DNA of 46,910 nt from Deltaproteobacteria bacterium (GCA_029938605.1 JAOZUO010000018.1:1-46910); one strand, 5' to 3'. Counted from the first letter of the stretch, positions 1 through 8,936 are shown. The notes: a model not told the origin generated them from the letters alone. Translations and numbers: made by a program.

Positions 1-13
1 CCAGGGCCGGAGA

Positions 14-1048
14 CTATCCGCCGAACACCAGGTCCCGGGCCGCGGGGAGGCCGCCCAGGGGCTCGGCGTGACGGACCGCGCGCAGGATCGACTGCTCCAG
101 GGCGAGCCGGGCGAGGAGTCCCACCTGGTGGGCATCGGCGGTCACTTGTCCGGTGGTGATGGCAAAGACCAGATCGCCGTCAAAGCGGGTGCAGGCCGGC
201 GCGATGGTTCGAGGGAAGGCGTCGGCCGCCAGGCGGGCCACCAGGGTCATGTCCTGGGCGTCCAGCCGGGCGTTAACGGCCACCACTGCCAGGGTGGTGT
301 TCTGGGGATCGGCCGAGCCCCGAAAAGTGGGCCGCTCCTCGTCGCCGAAGCGCTCAGGGACCCGGCCCGTCGTGGCGATGGACATACTGTCGGCCAGCTC
401 CTGGGAGTCGGGCCCCAGTCGCGCGCCCGCCACCGGACGATCCGTGGACGGATCGTGCACATCGCCAAATGCGTTTACCACGGCCAGGGCGCCCACCTCC
501 AACGGAACGTCCTGGCCCGTGTCCTGTCGCAGCCCGGCCGAGCCGAGGCCGCCCTTGGTGGCGCACCCCACGCCCAGGACCTTGCCCACCGTGGCGCCCG
601 TACCCGCCCCCACGCAGCCCTGAACCACGGGATCTCCGCTCGCCGCGGCCAGGGCGCGCTCCCCCATGGCCGCACCGGGCCACGCGGTCGGATCTCCCAA
701 CTTCAAATCGAATATCACCGCCGTGGGAAGGATGGGCACCACCGCGCCCCCCACGTCAAAGCCCACGGACTGGGCGGCCAACGAACGCATGACTCCGTCG
801 GCCGCGGCCATGCCGAAGGCGCTCCCACCGCAGAGCACAAACCCCTGCACTTTGTCCACGATGTGCGCCGGATCCAGGGCGCTGAGCTGCCGGGCCCCGA
901 TGGCCCCGCCCCGCTGGCATACGCCACCAACTCCCCCTTGGCGACACAGCACCACCGTCACGCCCGTGAGCCCCTCCAGATCCTCGGCGTGTCCCACCTC
1001 AATTCCCCCAACCACGGTCAAGGTTTCATCAAACGTCAGCTCGTTCAT
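14..1048 (-). CDS. P1 family peptidase (DmpA/S58-like aminopeptidase)
   Basis: A 344-residue protein resembling the P1/S58 family (L-aminopeptidase / D-esterase DmpA and relatives), N-terminal nucleophile hydrolases that cleave themselves before the nucleophile. Visible family features are the early glycine-rich stretch (GGIEVGHAEDLEGLTGVTVV, residues 14-33), the LCGGSAFGM segment near 72-80, and KGGLGSAG near 165-172, where Ser170 would be the new N-terminal nucleophile. Length fits the family. There is no clear signal peptide, so it is probably cytoplasmic. The ATG is preceded by AAAGGA. It lies inside the last 20 bp of murJ, so the two are probably cotranscribed and translationally coupled, although no functional link is known. 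Substrate cannot be inferred; peptide or small amide hydrolysis is the family role. Confidence 0.85.
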   Translation of the reverse strand: MNELTFDETLTVVGGIEVGHAEDLEGLTGVTVVLCRQGGVGGVCQRGGAIGARQLSALDPAHIVDKVQGFVLCGGSAFGMAAADGVMRSLAAQSVGFDVGGAVVPILPTAVIFDLKLGDPTAWPGAAMGERALAAASGDPVVQGCVGAGTGATVGKVLGVGCATKGGLGSAGLRQDTGQDVPLEVGALAVVNAFGDVHDPSTDRPVAGARLGPDSQELADSMSIATTGRVPERFGDEERPTFRGSADPQNTTLAVVAVNARLDAQDMTLVARLAADAFPRTIAPACTRFDGDLVFAITTGQVTADAHQVGLLARLALEQSILRAVRHAEPLGGLPAARDLVFGG

Positions 1049-2729
1049 GGGATCCTTTCTTTGGGCTCGTCTGGTTCTTCTCGCCTAAAGCGTTCTCCCT
1101 GGTTCCGCGTCGGCGAAGGGCCATTCTCAGCTCTCCGACCTCCCGACAGCGTAGCATCGCCGCCAGGCCGAAGTACCCAACCACCGCGATGATCACCACC
1201 CCGAGCAACGCTACCACCCCAAAGACGCCTCTGCCCGGCGACGCATGGTTCTGGACCCCACGCCACAGAAGCCACGTCCCCCCCCCCATGACGGTGGAGG
1301 CCACCGCGGAGCGCGCCATGGACATCCCCACCCCCCGCAGCCCCAGCCCACCGAGTCGCCGCCGGAGGATCACCAGGAGCAACCCGAAGTTCACCGTCGA
1401 AGACAACGAAATCGCCAACGCGAGACCGAGGTGGCCCAAGGGACGCATCAGCACGATTCCGGCGCCCACAAAGATCCCCAAGCATACCGCGGCGATCTTT
1501 ACCGGCGTTCGGCTATCTCCCAGGGCGTAGTACACCGGTACGATCAGGCGGATCCCCGCTGCGGCCGGTAGCCCCACACCAAAGCCCACCAGAGCTCGAT
1601 AGGTCTCGACGGTCATGACGGAGGTGAACTGGCCGCGCTCGAAAATCGCCGCGATGATGGGCTCGCCCAGAACCAGCAACCCCACCGTGGCCGGTGCGAC
1701 GATGAAGAAATTGAGGCGCGCCGAGTCGGCGAAGACTGCCTTGAGCCGCCCCAGATCTCCAGCGGCTGCGTGGCGCGATAGGGCCGGCATGGCGGCCGTG
1801 GCCACCGCCACAGCGAAGACCCCCATGGGCAACTCCATGAGCCTCTGGGAGTAGTACAGATAGGTGACCGCACCGGGATCCAGGAAGCTGGCGAGCAGCC
1901 GCGCGACCATGACGTTCACCTGATACAGGGCCAGACCGAAGATCGCCGGCGCCATGGTCTTAACCACCCGGATCAAGCCGGGGTGACGAAAGTCGAGCCG
2001 CGGCCGGGGAAAGAACCCCCGACGGGCCAGCCCCGGGAGCTGCAGAAGCACCTGCGCCAGACCGCCGACCAGGACGCCCAGGGCGAGGCCGTAGATCGGA
2101 TTGTACCCCGCACGCTGCAGCGGATGCCACAGGGCCGCCGTGGTGGAGATCATCATCACGTTGAGCAGCACGGGCGCCACCGCCGGGGTGGTAAAGTGGT
2201 CCAACGTGTTGAGTACCCCCATGGACAGCGCCATCAGGGAGACAAAAAAGAGGTAGGGAAACATCACCCGGGTCAACCGCACGGCGAGATCAAACCGAGC
2301 CGGGTCATCGGCGAAGCCCGCGGCGAAGAGATGCACGAGCCATGGCGCGGCCAACACGCCCACGACAGAGATCACGAGCAACACCAGCGACAATAAGGAC
2401 CAGGTGGCATTGACCAACTCCCGCGCCGCGGACTCGCCCCGGTTGTCGCGGTAGTCGGTGAACACCGGAATAAATGCCACCGTGAGGGAGCCCTCCGCCA
2501 GGAGCCGCCGCAAGACGTTGGGGATGGTGAAAGCCACGAAGAATGCGTCGGTGGTGGTTTTGGCGAAGAGGGCCGCGATGACCATGTCCCGGACCATACC
2601 GAGCACCCGACTCGCCCCTGTGAGCAGCCCCACCCATCCCGCGGAGCGCACCAACTGCCGGTGCCCCCGGGGGTTCACCTTCGGATTCGGGGTGGCGTCA
2701 TGCGGAGCGTTGTCAGTGGTCCTTGACAT
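1029..2729 (-). CDS. murJ: Lipid II flippase MurJ (MviN)
   Basis: A 566-residue polytopic membrane protein of the MOP/MurJ family, which flips lipid-linked peptidoglycan precursor across the inner membrane. The N-terminal region carries the hallmark residues: SRVLGMVRD near 40-48, matching the essential Arg pair of E. coli MurJ (R18/R24), and IPNVLRRLLAEG near 69-80, matching the R52 region. About 14 hydrophobic segments follow. A hydrophilic N-terminal tail of about 25 residues precedes the first helix, and the C-terminal tail is basic. It is divergent from rpsT, whose predicted promoter overlaps the murJ start codon. No good Shine-Dalgarno is seen upstream of the ATG. The 3' end overlaps the peptidase gene by 20 bp. 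Confidence 0.95.
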   Translation of the reverse strand: MSRTTDNAPHDATPNPKVNPRGHRQLVRSAGWVGLLTGASRVLGMVRDMVIAALFAKTTTDAFFVAFTIPNVLRRLLAEGSLTVAFIPVFTDYRDNRGESAARELVNATWSLLSLVLLVISVVGVLAAPWLVHLFAAGFADDPARFDLAVRLTRVMFPYLFFVSLMALSMGVLNTLDHFTTPAVAPVLLNVMMISTTAALWHPLQRAGYNPIYGLALGVLVGGLAQVLLQLPGLARRGFFPRPRLDFRHPGLIRVVKTMAPAIFGLALYQVNVMVARLLASFLDPGAVTYLYYSQRLMELPMGVFAVAVATAAMPALSRHAAAGDLGRLKAVFADSARLNFFIVAPATVGLLVLGEPIIAAIFERGQFTSVMTVETYRALVGFGVGLPAAAGIRLIVPVYYALGDSRTPVKIAAVCLGIFVGAGIVLMRPLGHLGLALAISLSSTVNFGLLLVILRRRLGGLGLRGVGMSMARSAVASTVMGGGTWLLWRGVQNHASPGRGVFGVVALLGVVIIAVVGYFGLAAMLRCREVGELRMALRRRGTRENALGEKNQTSPKKGSHERADV

Positions 2730-2751
2730 GATTTCAGATGTCTGTTAAACA
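2723..2751 (+). promoter_or_regulatory. Candidate sigma70-type promoter of rpsT
   Basis: A perfect TTGACA (2723-2728) is followed after 17 bp by TAAACA (2746-2751), a poorer match to TATAAT. The predicted start of transcription lies about 20 bp before the rpsT start. The -35 box overlaps the murJ start codon on the other strand, so polymerase at rpsT could interfere with murJ expression. The boxes are seen; their activity is inferred. Confidence 0.5.
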
Positions 2752-2777
2752 GCCCAAGCTTTTGAAGGAATACGAAA

Positions 2778-3041
2778 TTGGCTACACATCCTCAAGCAGA
2801 AAAACGGTCGCGCCAAAACCTCAAGCGGCGTGCAACCAATCGGAACCACAAGACAACCATGCGCACCATCATCAAGAAGGTGCGTTTGGCCGTCGCTGCT
2901 GGCGACAGCGCAGAGGCCAACCGCCTGCTGCCTGAAGCGCTCACTAAGATCGCCCGCGTAGCTTCCCGTGGCGCGCTCCACCGCAATACCGCGGCGCGCA
3001 CCATCAGTCGGCTCACCCGCGCGGTGAATAAAGCTAAGTAG
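2778..3041 (+). CDS. rpsT: 30S ribosomal protein S20
   Basis: An 87-residue, strongly basic protein with the S20 pattern: N-terminal SRQNLKRRATNRNHKT, then MRTIIKKVR, and the C-terminal segment ASRGALHRNTAARTISRL. It is a primary 16S rRNA-binding protein of the small subunit. The start codon is TTG, preceded by GAAGGA (2764-2769) at 8-nt spacing, and the codons after it encode ATHPQAEKRSRQN as expected for S20. E. coli rpsT also starts with UUG, which matters for its autogenous control, so similar regulation is plausible here. It is convergent with holA, an rpsT neighbour in other bacteria as well. Confidence 0.97.
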   Translation: MATHPQAEKRSRQNLKRRATNRNHKTTMRTIIKKVRLAVAAGDSAEANRLLPEALTKIARVASRGALHRNTAARTISRLTRAVNKAK

Positions 3042-3139
3042 TTCCCCCGGTCCGTCGTTCCCCGATGATTTCGCTCCCACCGGTCTGGCGTGGATCGACA
3101 CCATATTTGCGCCCGAACCTCGCACAATATCGTAATATC

Positions 3140-3153
3140 CTAAGGGTCCTTAG
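3140..3153. repeat. Short palindrome CTAAGGGTCCTTAG at the rpsT/holA junction
   Basis: Arms CTAAGG and CCTTAG flank a GT pair between two convergent genes; the right arm includes the holA stop. A loop of two bases is too tight for a normal hairpin, so it is more plausibly a protein site or an element end. The first ten bases (CTAAGGGTCC) closely match the outer ends of the palindromic elements at 38128-38288 and 43935-44090. Otherwise 3042-3149 shows no feature. Confidence 0.35.
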
Positions 3154-4166
3154 CGGTTGCAGAGCCCCATGACCAAACGCTCGAGGATCAGGTTCCGCGG
3201 GACCCGGGAGCTCTTGAGGGCCCGATCTGCCCGGTAGATCTCGGCGTGGGCTTCGTGGATAGTCTCCACGTTGAAGCGACGGGCCTGATCCCCGATCTTG
3301 CGAGCCACGAAGGGCGGCACGCCGATGGCTCCAGCCAGATCCCCGAACCGCTTGCCGGTGGACAGGGCATCCAGAGCCCGCCAGATGAGCCGGTATTGAC
3401 GGGCGATCATGAAGAGAATGCGTTGCGGGGGCTCGCCGGCCACCAGGAGGTTGTACAGGCTGCTCAGGGCTGAGCCCACGTTGCCCTCCCCCACGGCATC
3501 GGTCAGCTCGAAGATCACCGCCTGCCGGGTCTGGGCCACCACCGAGTCCACCTGCTCGGCGTCCACCATGCCGCCCTCCCCAACGAAGAGACAGAGCTTC
3601 TCCACGGCGCTGGCCAGGGCCAGGAAGTCGCTGCCCACGAGATCCACCACGAGCTCCGCCACCCCGGGGCCCAGGCTCGCCCCCAGCCGCTTGGCCTCTG
3701 AGTTCAAAAACCGCAGCAACGGCGCCCCACGCACGGGCTCGAACCGGCCCAGGTACCCCGCCTTGTCCAGAGCTTTGAAGAACTTGAGCCGCCCGTCTAC
3801 CTTGGTGGCGGTGAATATCATTACCGTGGAAGCCACCGGTTTGGCCACATAGGGCAGGAGCTGCTCCAAATCCTTAGCAGCGAACGCCTCAGCGTCCCGC
3901 ACCTCCACCAGCCGCATCTCGCCCATCATGGGCACCGTACGGGCAAGCTGGACGATGGTCCCACCACCGGCCTCCTTGGCCGCAACCTGGTCGTGGTTGA
4001 ACTCCGCGGCGCCACCGGCGAGAACCTTGCGCCGAATGGCGGCCACGAGCCGGTCGATGAGCAACCGCTCCTCACCCGCCAGAAAGTAGATTGGTAGGAG
4101 CTGATCCTGCTGTACGCCTCGCATGAGCTCGGTATACAGGTCCACCGTGGATTTCCGCCGCGCCAT
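3150..4166 (-). CDS. holA: DNA polymerase III subunit delta
   Basis: A 338-residue protein matching the HolA family, the wrench subunit of the clamp-loader complex that opens the beta sliding clamp. The N-terminus has LLPIYFLAGEERLLIDRLV (near 23-41), the degenerate AAA+ start typical of delta, which lacks a true Walker A. LVEVRDAEAF follows near 86-95 and the C-terminal helical collar (YRLIWRALDAL to LILERLVMGL) is present. Length is typical. It is convergent with rpsT and divergent from the lipoprotein gene starting at 4266. The start ATG at 4166 begins MARRKSTVDLYTELM. Nothing unusual was seen. Confidence 0.92.
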   Translation of the reverse strand: MARRKSTVDLYTELMRGVQQDQLLPIYFLAGEERLLIDRLVAAIRRKVLAGGAAEFNHDQVAAKEAGGGTIVQLARTVPMMGEMRLVEVRDAEAFAAKDLEQLLPYVAKPVASTVMIFTATKVDGRLKFFKALDKAGYLGRFEPVRGAPLLRFLNSEAKRLGASLGPGVAELVVDLVGSDFLALASAVEKLCLFVGEGGMVDAEQVDSVVAQTRQAVIFELTDAVGEGNVGSALSSLYNLLVAGEPPQRILFMIARQYRLIWRALDALSTGKRFGDLAGAIGVPPFVARKIGDQARRFNVETIHEAHAEIYRADRALKSSRVPRNLILERLVMGLCNR

Positions 4167-4265
4167 GGCCCAGCAGTGTGTCCCCGATGGCCCGCCAGGT
4201 CAAGGTGTGGGTGTGAACGCCCAGCAAAAACCAGAGCCCATTCGGGAGGGCTGTGGTATCAAGTG

Positions 4266-5729
4266 ATGGTGCACAGCCCAGGACGTGAAAACCGTTGGCT
4301 CGCCAGGACGCTGGGAGTCGCCGCAACCGCCCTGGTGGCGCTCTCAGGCTCCGCCTGCCGTCAGGAGCACGCCACCCGCCCGCCGGTCACCAAGGCCAAA
4401 CACCTCACCCTGGCCGTCTCCGCCGGGCCGGGCGTCTCGCCGGCGCTGGCGGCGCTGGTGAGGCTGGTGGCAGAGCAAGAGCTTGGGCGGGCCGGACTGC
4501 AGCCGCGCGTCAACGCCACGCCCACGGGGGTGCTGGCGCTGATCCTCGAGCGGCGGCCCGGCTCCACCAACCGGCTGAACCTGAGCCTCTTTCGGGCCAC
4601 CCGAAGCCTGGAGACACGCTTCGACTTCAGCCGCTGCTGTGGTCCTGCCCAGGTGGCCGAAATGCGACGCCAGATTCGGGTGCTGCTAGCCACCGTGGCG
4701 CCGGGTTCCGTGAAGCCACCTCGCCCCCTGTGGCACTCCAGCCGAACCAACCGGGACCAGCTCCAAAACGCCCTCGCCGCCGGGGTGCACTGGCTGCTGT
4801 TAAAAGCTCAACGCACCGGTCCCTTTGAGCTTTCGGACCTCCAGCAGGTGTTCCTGATCCTGCGGGAGTCGGCCCGGGATCCGGCATTGCGCCGCCTGGC
4901 CGCCAAGGTAGGCCCTCAGCTGTCACACCGCTTTCGACGCCTCGCGCCCCTCCCGCGCGCCACCACCACCGCCGCGAAGCTCTTCGATCACGCCGCGGGC
5001 ACCTACTTCGCCCAGCGCTTCGGCGTCCGGGCCCCGCCGCGCTACACCAGCGCCCTCGCCAAGGCCTTCCGCGGAGTCCCCCCCCAGCGGCTGCTGCACC
5101 GCCGCACCACCGCCGCCGATCCCGCCCGGGACCTACTCGATGAGCTAGTGGATCTGTACTTTCCCTACAAGCTCAAACTGCCCCTGCCCGTCCACTATGC
5201 CGACGTCGTAACCCGGGCCGCCCGCTACCCCTTCCACATGCGGGACTCCGAGACCGCGCTGGCGCTCGAAGACCGACTGTATCTGGCCACGCATGTGGTC
5301 TACGTGCTGTCAGACTTCAACGAGTCACTGCTCCGAGAGGCGGACCTGTCCAAAGTAGTTCGGTTCCTTGTGCGAGCCGCGAAGGTGTTCCTCGCCGCGG
5401 ACGACGTGGAGACCCTGGGCGAAGTGGCCGACGCCCTGAAGATCGTCGGACGAGACTACAAAGATCCCCTGATCCGACTCCTCGTCCAACGATTGCTCCG
5501 GGCCCAAAACCCCGACGGCTCCTGGGGCAACATGCGCGACAAGGATCGCTACCGCCGGTACCACACCACCTGGACCTGCTTCAACGGCCTGCTGGAGTAC
5601 CGATTCGCCAAACGCGGGATTTCCGACGCAACCATCGGCGCGGCCTGGCGACGGGGCGCTACAGCCGCACCACCAAAACCCATGCCGCGGGCCGCAATGC
5701 GCCCTAGACCTTCGAAGCCGGGTATGTAA
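4266..5729 (+). CDS. Putative lipoprotein with C-terminal terpenoid-cyclase-like (QW motif) region
   Basis: Unrecognised protein of 487 residues if started at ATG 4266; the frame is open back to 4176 but the upstream part does not look like protein and would overlap the holA promoter region. GGGAGG lies at 4244-4249, a little far; GTG 4263 is an alternative start. The N-terminus has arginines, a hydrophobic stretch (TLGVAATALVALSGSA) and Cys31, a weak lipobox, so it may be a lipoprotein. The middle is basic and helical. Near residues 425-465 it reads LLRAQNPDGSWG followed by YHTTWTCFNGLLEY, resembling a QW motif and the next helix of the alpha/alpha toroid found in terpene cyclases and prenyltransferase-like proteins. 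Only about one such repeat is visible, so no enzyme function is claimed. It is followed 12 bp later by a membrane-protein gene, probably cotranscribed. Confidence 0.65.
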   Translation: MVHSPGRENRWLARTLGVAATALVALSGSACRQEHATRPPVTKAKHLTLAVSAGPGVSPALAALVRLVAEQELGRAGLQPRVNATPTGVLALILERRPGSTNRLNLSLFRATRSLETRFDFSRCCGPAQVAEMRRQIRVLLATVAPGSVKPPRPLWHSSRTNRDQLQNALAAGVHWLLLKAQRTGPFELSDLQQVFLILRESARDPALRRLAAKVGPQLSHRFRRLAPLPRATTTAAKLFDHAAGTYFAQRFGVRAPPRYTSALAKAFRGVPPQRLLHRRTTAADPARDLLDELVDLYFPYKLKLPLPVHYADVVTRAARYPFHMRDSETALALEDRLYLATHVVYVLSDFNESLLREADLSKVVRFLVRAAKVFLAADDVETLGEVADALKIVGRDYKDPLIRLLVQRLLRAQNPDGSWGNMRDKDRYRRYHTTWTCFNGLLEYRFAKRGISDATIGAAWRRGATAAPPKPMPRAAMRPRPSKPGM

Positions 5730-5741
5730 TATGACCCGACC

Positions 5742-6518
5742 ATGACGCTGCTACGTGCCCTCCGCTGGACCGCGATCATCCTGCCCTCGCTCTCTTTGTT
5801 GGCGACGGTGTGCTGGCTGATCACCGGCGACGGATCCTGGGACATCGGCGTGACCTTCGCGATGATCCCGAACCTGCTGCTGGCCCTGTACTTCGGCTAC
5901 CGCATGATTCGCGCCCGCGTCGGTGACCTGGCGCCCTTCATGGCGGCGGTGTTGACCACGGTGCCCGCGCTGATCCTGGGCTGGTGCGCCTTCCAGGGTC
6001 TGCGCCTCACCTACGGCGAGCAGATCGGCCCCATGCCGGTGGCCGAGTACGCCCAGCGCAAGGACCGCAACGCGGTGACCACGCGGATCCGTGGGCGCAT
6101 GCTCTGGGACGATGGCGTGACCTTCACCCGACAGCAAGGTGGATCCGACGTCAAGTACACCGTCCTACCCTTTGTGCCGGTGGACTGGAAGAAGGGCGAT
6201 CCCATCAAGGTCTGGATGCTGGGCGCCACCCACCGCTACAAACAGGCCGACTTCGACGGCTGCGGCTATCCCCGGTCCATCCCTTGTACGGTGATCGCCT
6301 ACGAGCCACGACTGCGTGAGCTTCGCCTGGCGATACTCCGCCATGGCGTGGACCGTGGACGAGGCGGCCTCGACTTCGTGGTGCTCCGCGCCGACCCGGA
6401 CCGGCTCTGGTTCCCCAGACGACTGGCCATCGGGGTAGGCCCCCTGTGGCTGCTGCTATTGTCCTTGTGGATCTTCCGCATGGGCCGCAAAACCGACCAG
6501 CGGCTGGCCAAGGCGTAG
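5742..6518 (+). CDS. Membrane protein of unknown function
   Basis: A 258-residue protein not assigned to a family. Three hydrophobic segments lie in the first half (about 9-28, 38-54 and 62-86), then a soluble region of roughly 120 residues with predicted beta character (VTTRIRGRMLWDDGVTFTRQ, then VKYTVLPFVPVDWKKGDPIK). A last membrane helix (GPLWLLLLSLWIF) is followed by a short basic tail. The two cysteines of GCGYPRSIPC could pair if the soluble part faces the periplasm. It begins 12 bp after the preceding lipoprotein gene, so the two are likely an operon and may act together at the envelope. This is inference from spacing only. Confidence 0.7.
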   Translation: MTLLRALRWTAIILPSLSLLATVCWLITGDGSWDIGVTFAMIPNLLLALYFGYRMIRARVGDLAPFMAAVLTTVPALILGWCAFQGLRLTYGEQIGPMPVAEYAQRKDRNAVTTRIRGRMLWDDGVTFTRQQGGSDVKYTVLPFVPVDWKKGDPIKVWMLGATHRYKQADFDGCGYPRSIPCTVIAYEPRLRELRLAILRHGVDRGRGGLDFVVLRADPDRLWFPRRLAIGVGPLWLLLLSLWIFRMGRKTDQRLAKA

Positions 6519-6543
6519 GACCCCCGGGGTTATCCCTGCTCTT

Positions 6544-7182
6544 CTATCCCTGCTCTTCAGGGGGGGGAGCGATGACCACGTCGGCGCGCGCCTTGTGCCC
6601 GGAGATGATGCCGTGCTCGATCTCCAGCACCTGCTCGAGAAAAGCCACGTCGGGATCGCGGCCCCGGGCGAGACGGGACTTCTTGGTCTGCCGATAGTTG
6701 CGGTCGATGAACACCCGGATGTCGGCGTTGTTGACGGCCGAGGTGTAGGTGCCCTCCGCCACGACGATGTCGAACACCGCGGCTTCCACAGTCTCCTCAC
6801 CGATGCGGTTCTCCTCGAAGTAGACCAGGGGCTTGGAAAAGGACTCGCCCCCGCGCGCCTTGATCCTGGCCAGGTGCTCGTCCAACAGGTCCAGCCGAAC
6901 CTCGCCCAGACCCACCCAGGAGATGTCCTCCTGACGTCGCTCATGGTTGGAGCGTGGCGGCAGGACGAAGTAGTCGTCCTGACCGAGCAAGAGGCACTTG
7001 TACCCCTCGGTGGAGAGAGTCTCGGCGATGACGTGGCCGGTCTCGGACTTGCCACTGCCTGACTCCCCCGCCACGGTGATGGCCAGGGTGACGCCGTCGG
7101 TCAGCTTCGTGCGGATCAATTCCAGGGCCTGAGCGGCCCCCGCGCGGTGGTAATCGGTGATGAGCAGCTTGTCTCCGATCAT
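6544..7182 (-). CDS. Uridine kinase / phosphoribulokinase family P-loop kinase
   Basis: A 212-residue soluble protein with a textbook Walker A, GESGSGKS at residues 39-46, and the family pattern that follows it: LGQDDYF near 67-72 (the DDFY motif of uridine kinases), VVAEGTY near 140-146 (the beta strand and Glu contacting the substrate) and LARGRD near 171-176. Family members phosphorylate uridine, ribulose-5-phosphate, pantothenate or other small sugars and alcohols, and the true substrate cannot be read from sequence. It lies 5 bp downstream of a glycosyltransferase gene with an SD-like GAGCTGAGA in between, so the pair is almost certainly cotranscribed. A role in making or using a sugar-phosphate for that transferase is inferred, not shown. 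Confidence 0.85.
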   Translation of the reverse strand: MIGDKLLITDYHRAGAAQALELIRTKLTDGVTLAITVAGESGSGKSETGHVIAETLSTEGYKCLLLGQDDYFVLPPRSNHERRQEDISWVGLGEVRLDLLDEHLARIKARGGESFSKPLVYFEENRIGEETVEAAVFDIVVAEGTYTSAVNNADIRVFIDRNYRQTKKSRLARGRDPDVAFLEQVLEIEHGIISGHKARADVVIAPPPEEQG

Positions 7183-7187
7183 AGGTC

Positions 7188-8936
7188 TCAGCTCTCCTTT
7201 CCGGGGGCCACCTCTAGGCCGGCCCGGCGTAGATAATCGAGGAAATCCCGGGAGACGGCCTCCCAGTCCAGTCCGCGCGTGATTTCGGCCAATTTCATGG
7301 CGCGGGTGCGCCGTCCGTCGTCGTCAGTGAGCAGGTCAACGATGCCCGCGGCCAGCGCCGACTCGTCGCCGGCCTCAAACAGGATGGCGGCATCGGCGGC
7401 GTACTGCACGCCGAAGGGGATCAGGTCCGACAGCACCACGGCCACTCCGCAGCCCGCCGCCTGACAGGCCGACATGCCGAACCCTTCCATCTCGGACGCG
7501 CTGGCGAAGACGTCCGCCATGGAAAAGAGGGGCGCCAGATGCTCCTCGGGGATAAAGGCCAGTAGGCAAGCCCTCGCCTTGAGCAGGGGGTCGGCCTCCT
7601 GCTGCTTTTTCAGCTCGGCAAACAGGGGGCTCGATTCGGGTCCGCCGCCGATGAACAGGTAGCAGTCGTCCACCTGCGCGGCCACCCGAGCGAAGGCCGC
7701 CAGCAGCAGGTCCTTGCGTTTGGTGCGATCCATCCGGCTCGTCTCGAAGACGATCTTGCCGGACTTGAGCTTGTCGACGGAGACGCCGGACTTCTCGGAG
7801 AGGTAGTCGTACACCGGCACCAATTCCTCGTCCGAGTGCGGGCGGAACAGCTCGCGGTCCACGCAGGGAGGGAAGTAGAACATGGACTCCACAGGCACAT
7901 CGAACTGCGTGTGGAGACGCTCGGCGATCTCCTCGCTGGTGGCAGCGAAAAGTCCCGTGGCGTGGCACACGGCCCGTTCATGGGCCCGCCGCTCGCAGAA
8001 CTTGAGCGGTCGCACCACATCGGGCTCCTTGTCGCGGAAGTTCTCCTCCTTGAGGGCTCCCAGGGAGTGCGGGGTCCAAACGTGGCGGTCCACGACGCCA
8101 AATGCCGCCTCCACCCGCTCGCCCACCGGGTCCCAGGCCGATAGAACGGCCGTACCCAGCACCTTCGCCGCTCCAACCAGCCCCAGGGCCGGCGAGAGGG
8201 AGGCCGTCAACTCCTCAACCCGGTCGCCCACCTCCCCAGCGTCAGACTCGGAGATCGCCCGAGCCTTGGCCCAGGCAGCGAACGCCTCCCGGGCGCGATC
8301 CGCCGGCAACCCAACTGCGTTGCCCGTAGCGTCCACCAGGAGCCGGCCGGCCACGTATGGCATCGACTCGCCCAGCCCGCTGTAGTGACGATCTGCGCGC
8401 ACCCTTGCCAGGGCCTCGTCGGGCACCACGCCCTCGAGCAGCTCCTGTAGCAAAACCATGGCCCGATCCGCCCGCCAGCGCTCCACCAGCCGCATGCCCA
8501 TGACAGCGGCGTCCCAGTAGTGCGTGTTCACGATCTCAAAGACCTCCCAGGGCTCGCAGCCCCGGGTCTTGGCCTCGGCGCGGATCCAATCGTCCAACCA
8601 CTCCACCTCTTCATCGAGGGTGATGGCGATGTCCTCCTTGCGAATGAACTCGCCACCACCACCGGGCACGTACAGATAACGGACGTAGTCCGAGAGGAGC
8701 TCCTGGCCCTGGCGCATCCGCTCACTTTCGAAGAACGGGAAGCCTCCGCGAGCAACAATGGTGACCCTGTAGCCCAGCCGCTCCAAGGCCACAGCGAGGG
8801 AGTTTACGTAGAAGTTCTGCCCCCCCGTGTCCGCCGCGCCGCCCACGGGGATCTGCACCCCCGCGTAGCCGTGGTTGGTGATCAACGCCAGCTCGGGTCG
8901 GCCGTCGCTCGTGTCCCACTGGAAATCCTCAGCCAT
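7188..8936 (-). CDS. GT-B glycosyltransferase, sucrose-phosphate-synthase-like, with large insertion
   Basis: A 582-residue GT4-type retaining glycosyltransferase. The N-terminal domain has IPVGGAADTGGQNFYVNSLA (30-49), the nucleotide-sugar/acceptor loop typical of sucrose and sucrose-phosphate synthases, then NTHYWDAA (137-144) and HVWTPHSLG (285-293). In normal family members the last two motifs are nearly adjacent; here about 140 residues of charged, helix-rich sequence separate them. The C-terminal domain has ETSRMDRTKRKDLLLAAF (398-415) and the donor-site motif EGFGMSACQ (484-492). The second Glu of the usual E-x7-E is replaced by Gln492. GAGAGG precedes the ATG at good spacing. It heads a two-gene operon with the uridine-kinase-like gene. 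Sucrose, trehalose-like or glucosylglycerate-type products are possible; specificity is unknown. Confidence 0.85.
   Translation of the reverse strand: MAEDFQWDTSDGRPELALITNHGYAGVQIPVGGAADTGGQNFYVNSLAVALERLGYRVTIVARGGFPFFESERMRQGQELLSDYVRYLYVPGGGGEFIRKEDIAITLDEEVEWLDDWIRAEAKTRGCEPWEVFEIVNTHYWDAAVMGMRLVERWRADRAMVLLQELLEGVVPDEALARVRADRHYSGLGESMPYVAGRLLVDATGNAVGLPADRAREAFAAWAKARAISESDAGEVGDRVEELTASLSPALGLVGAAKVLGTAVLSAWDPVGERVEAAFGVVDRHVWTPHSLGALKEENFRDKEPDVVRPLKFCERRAHERAVCHATGLFAATSEEIAERLHTQFDVPVESMFYFPPCVDRELFRPHSDEELVPVYDYLSEKSGVSVDKLKSGKIVFETSRMDRTKRKDLLLAAFARVAAQVDDCYLFIGGGPESSPLFAELKKQQEADPLLKARACLLAFIPEEHLAPLFSMADVFASASEMEGFGMSACQAAGCGVAVVLSDLIPFGVQYAADAAILFEAGDESALAAGIVDLLTDDDGRRTRAMKLAEITRGLDWEAVSRDFLDYLRRAGLEVAPGKES

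Noticed and set aside
3140..3153. Rho-independent terminator for rpsT/holA
   Set aside because: The possible loop is two bases and there is no T-run on either side.
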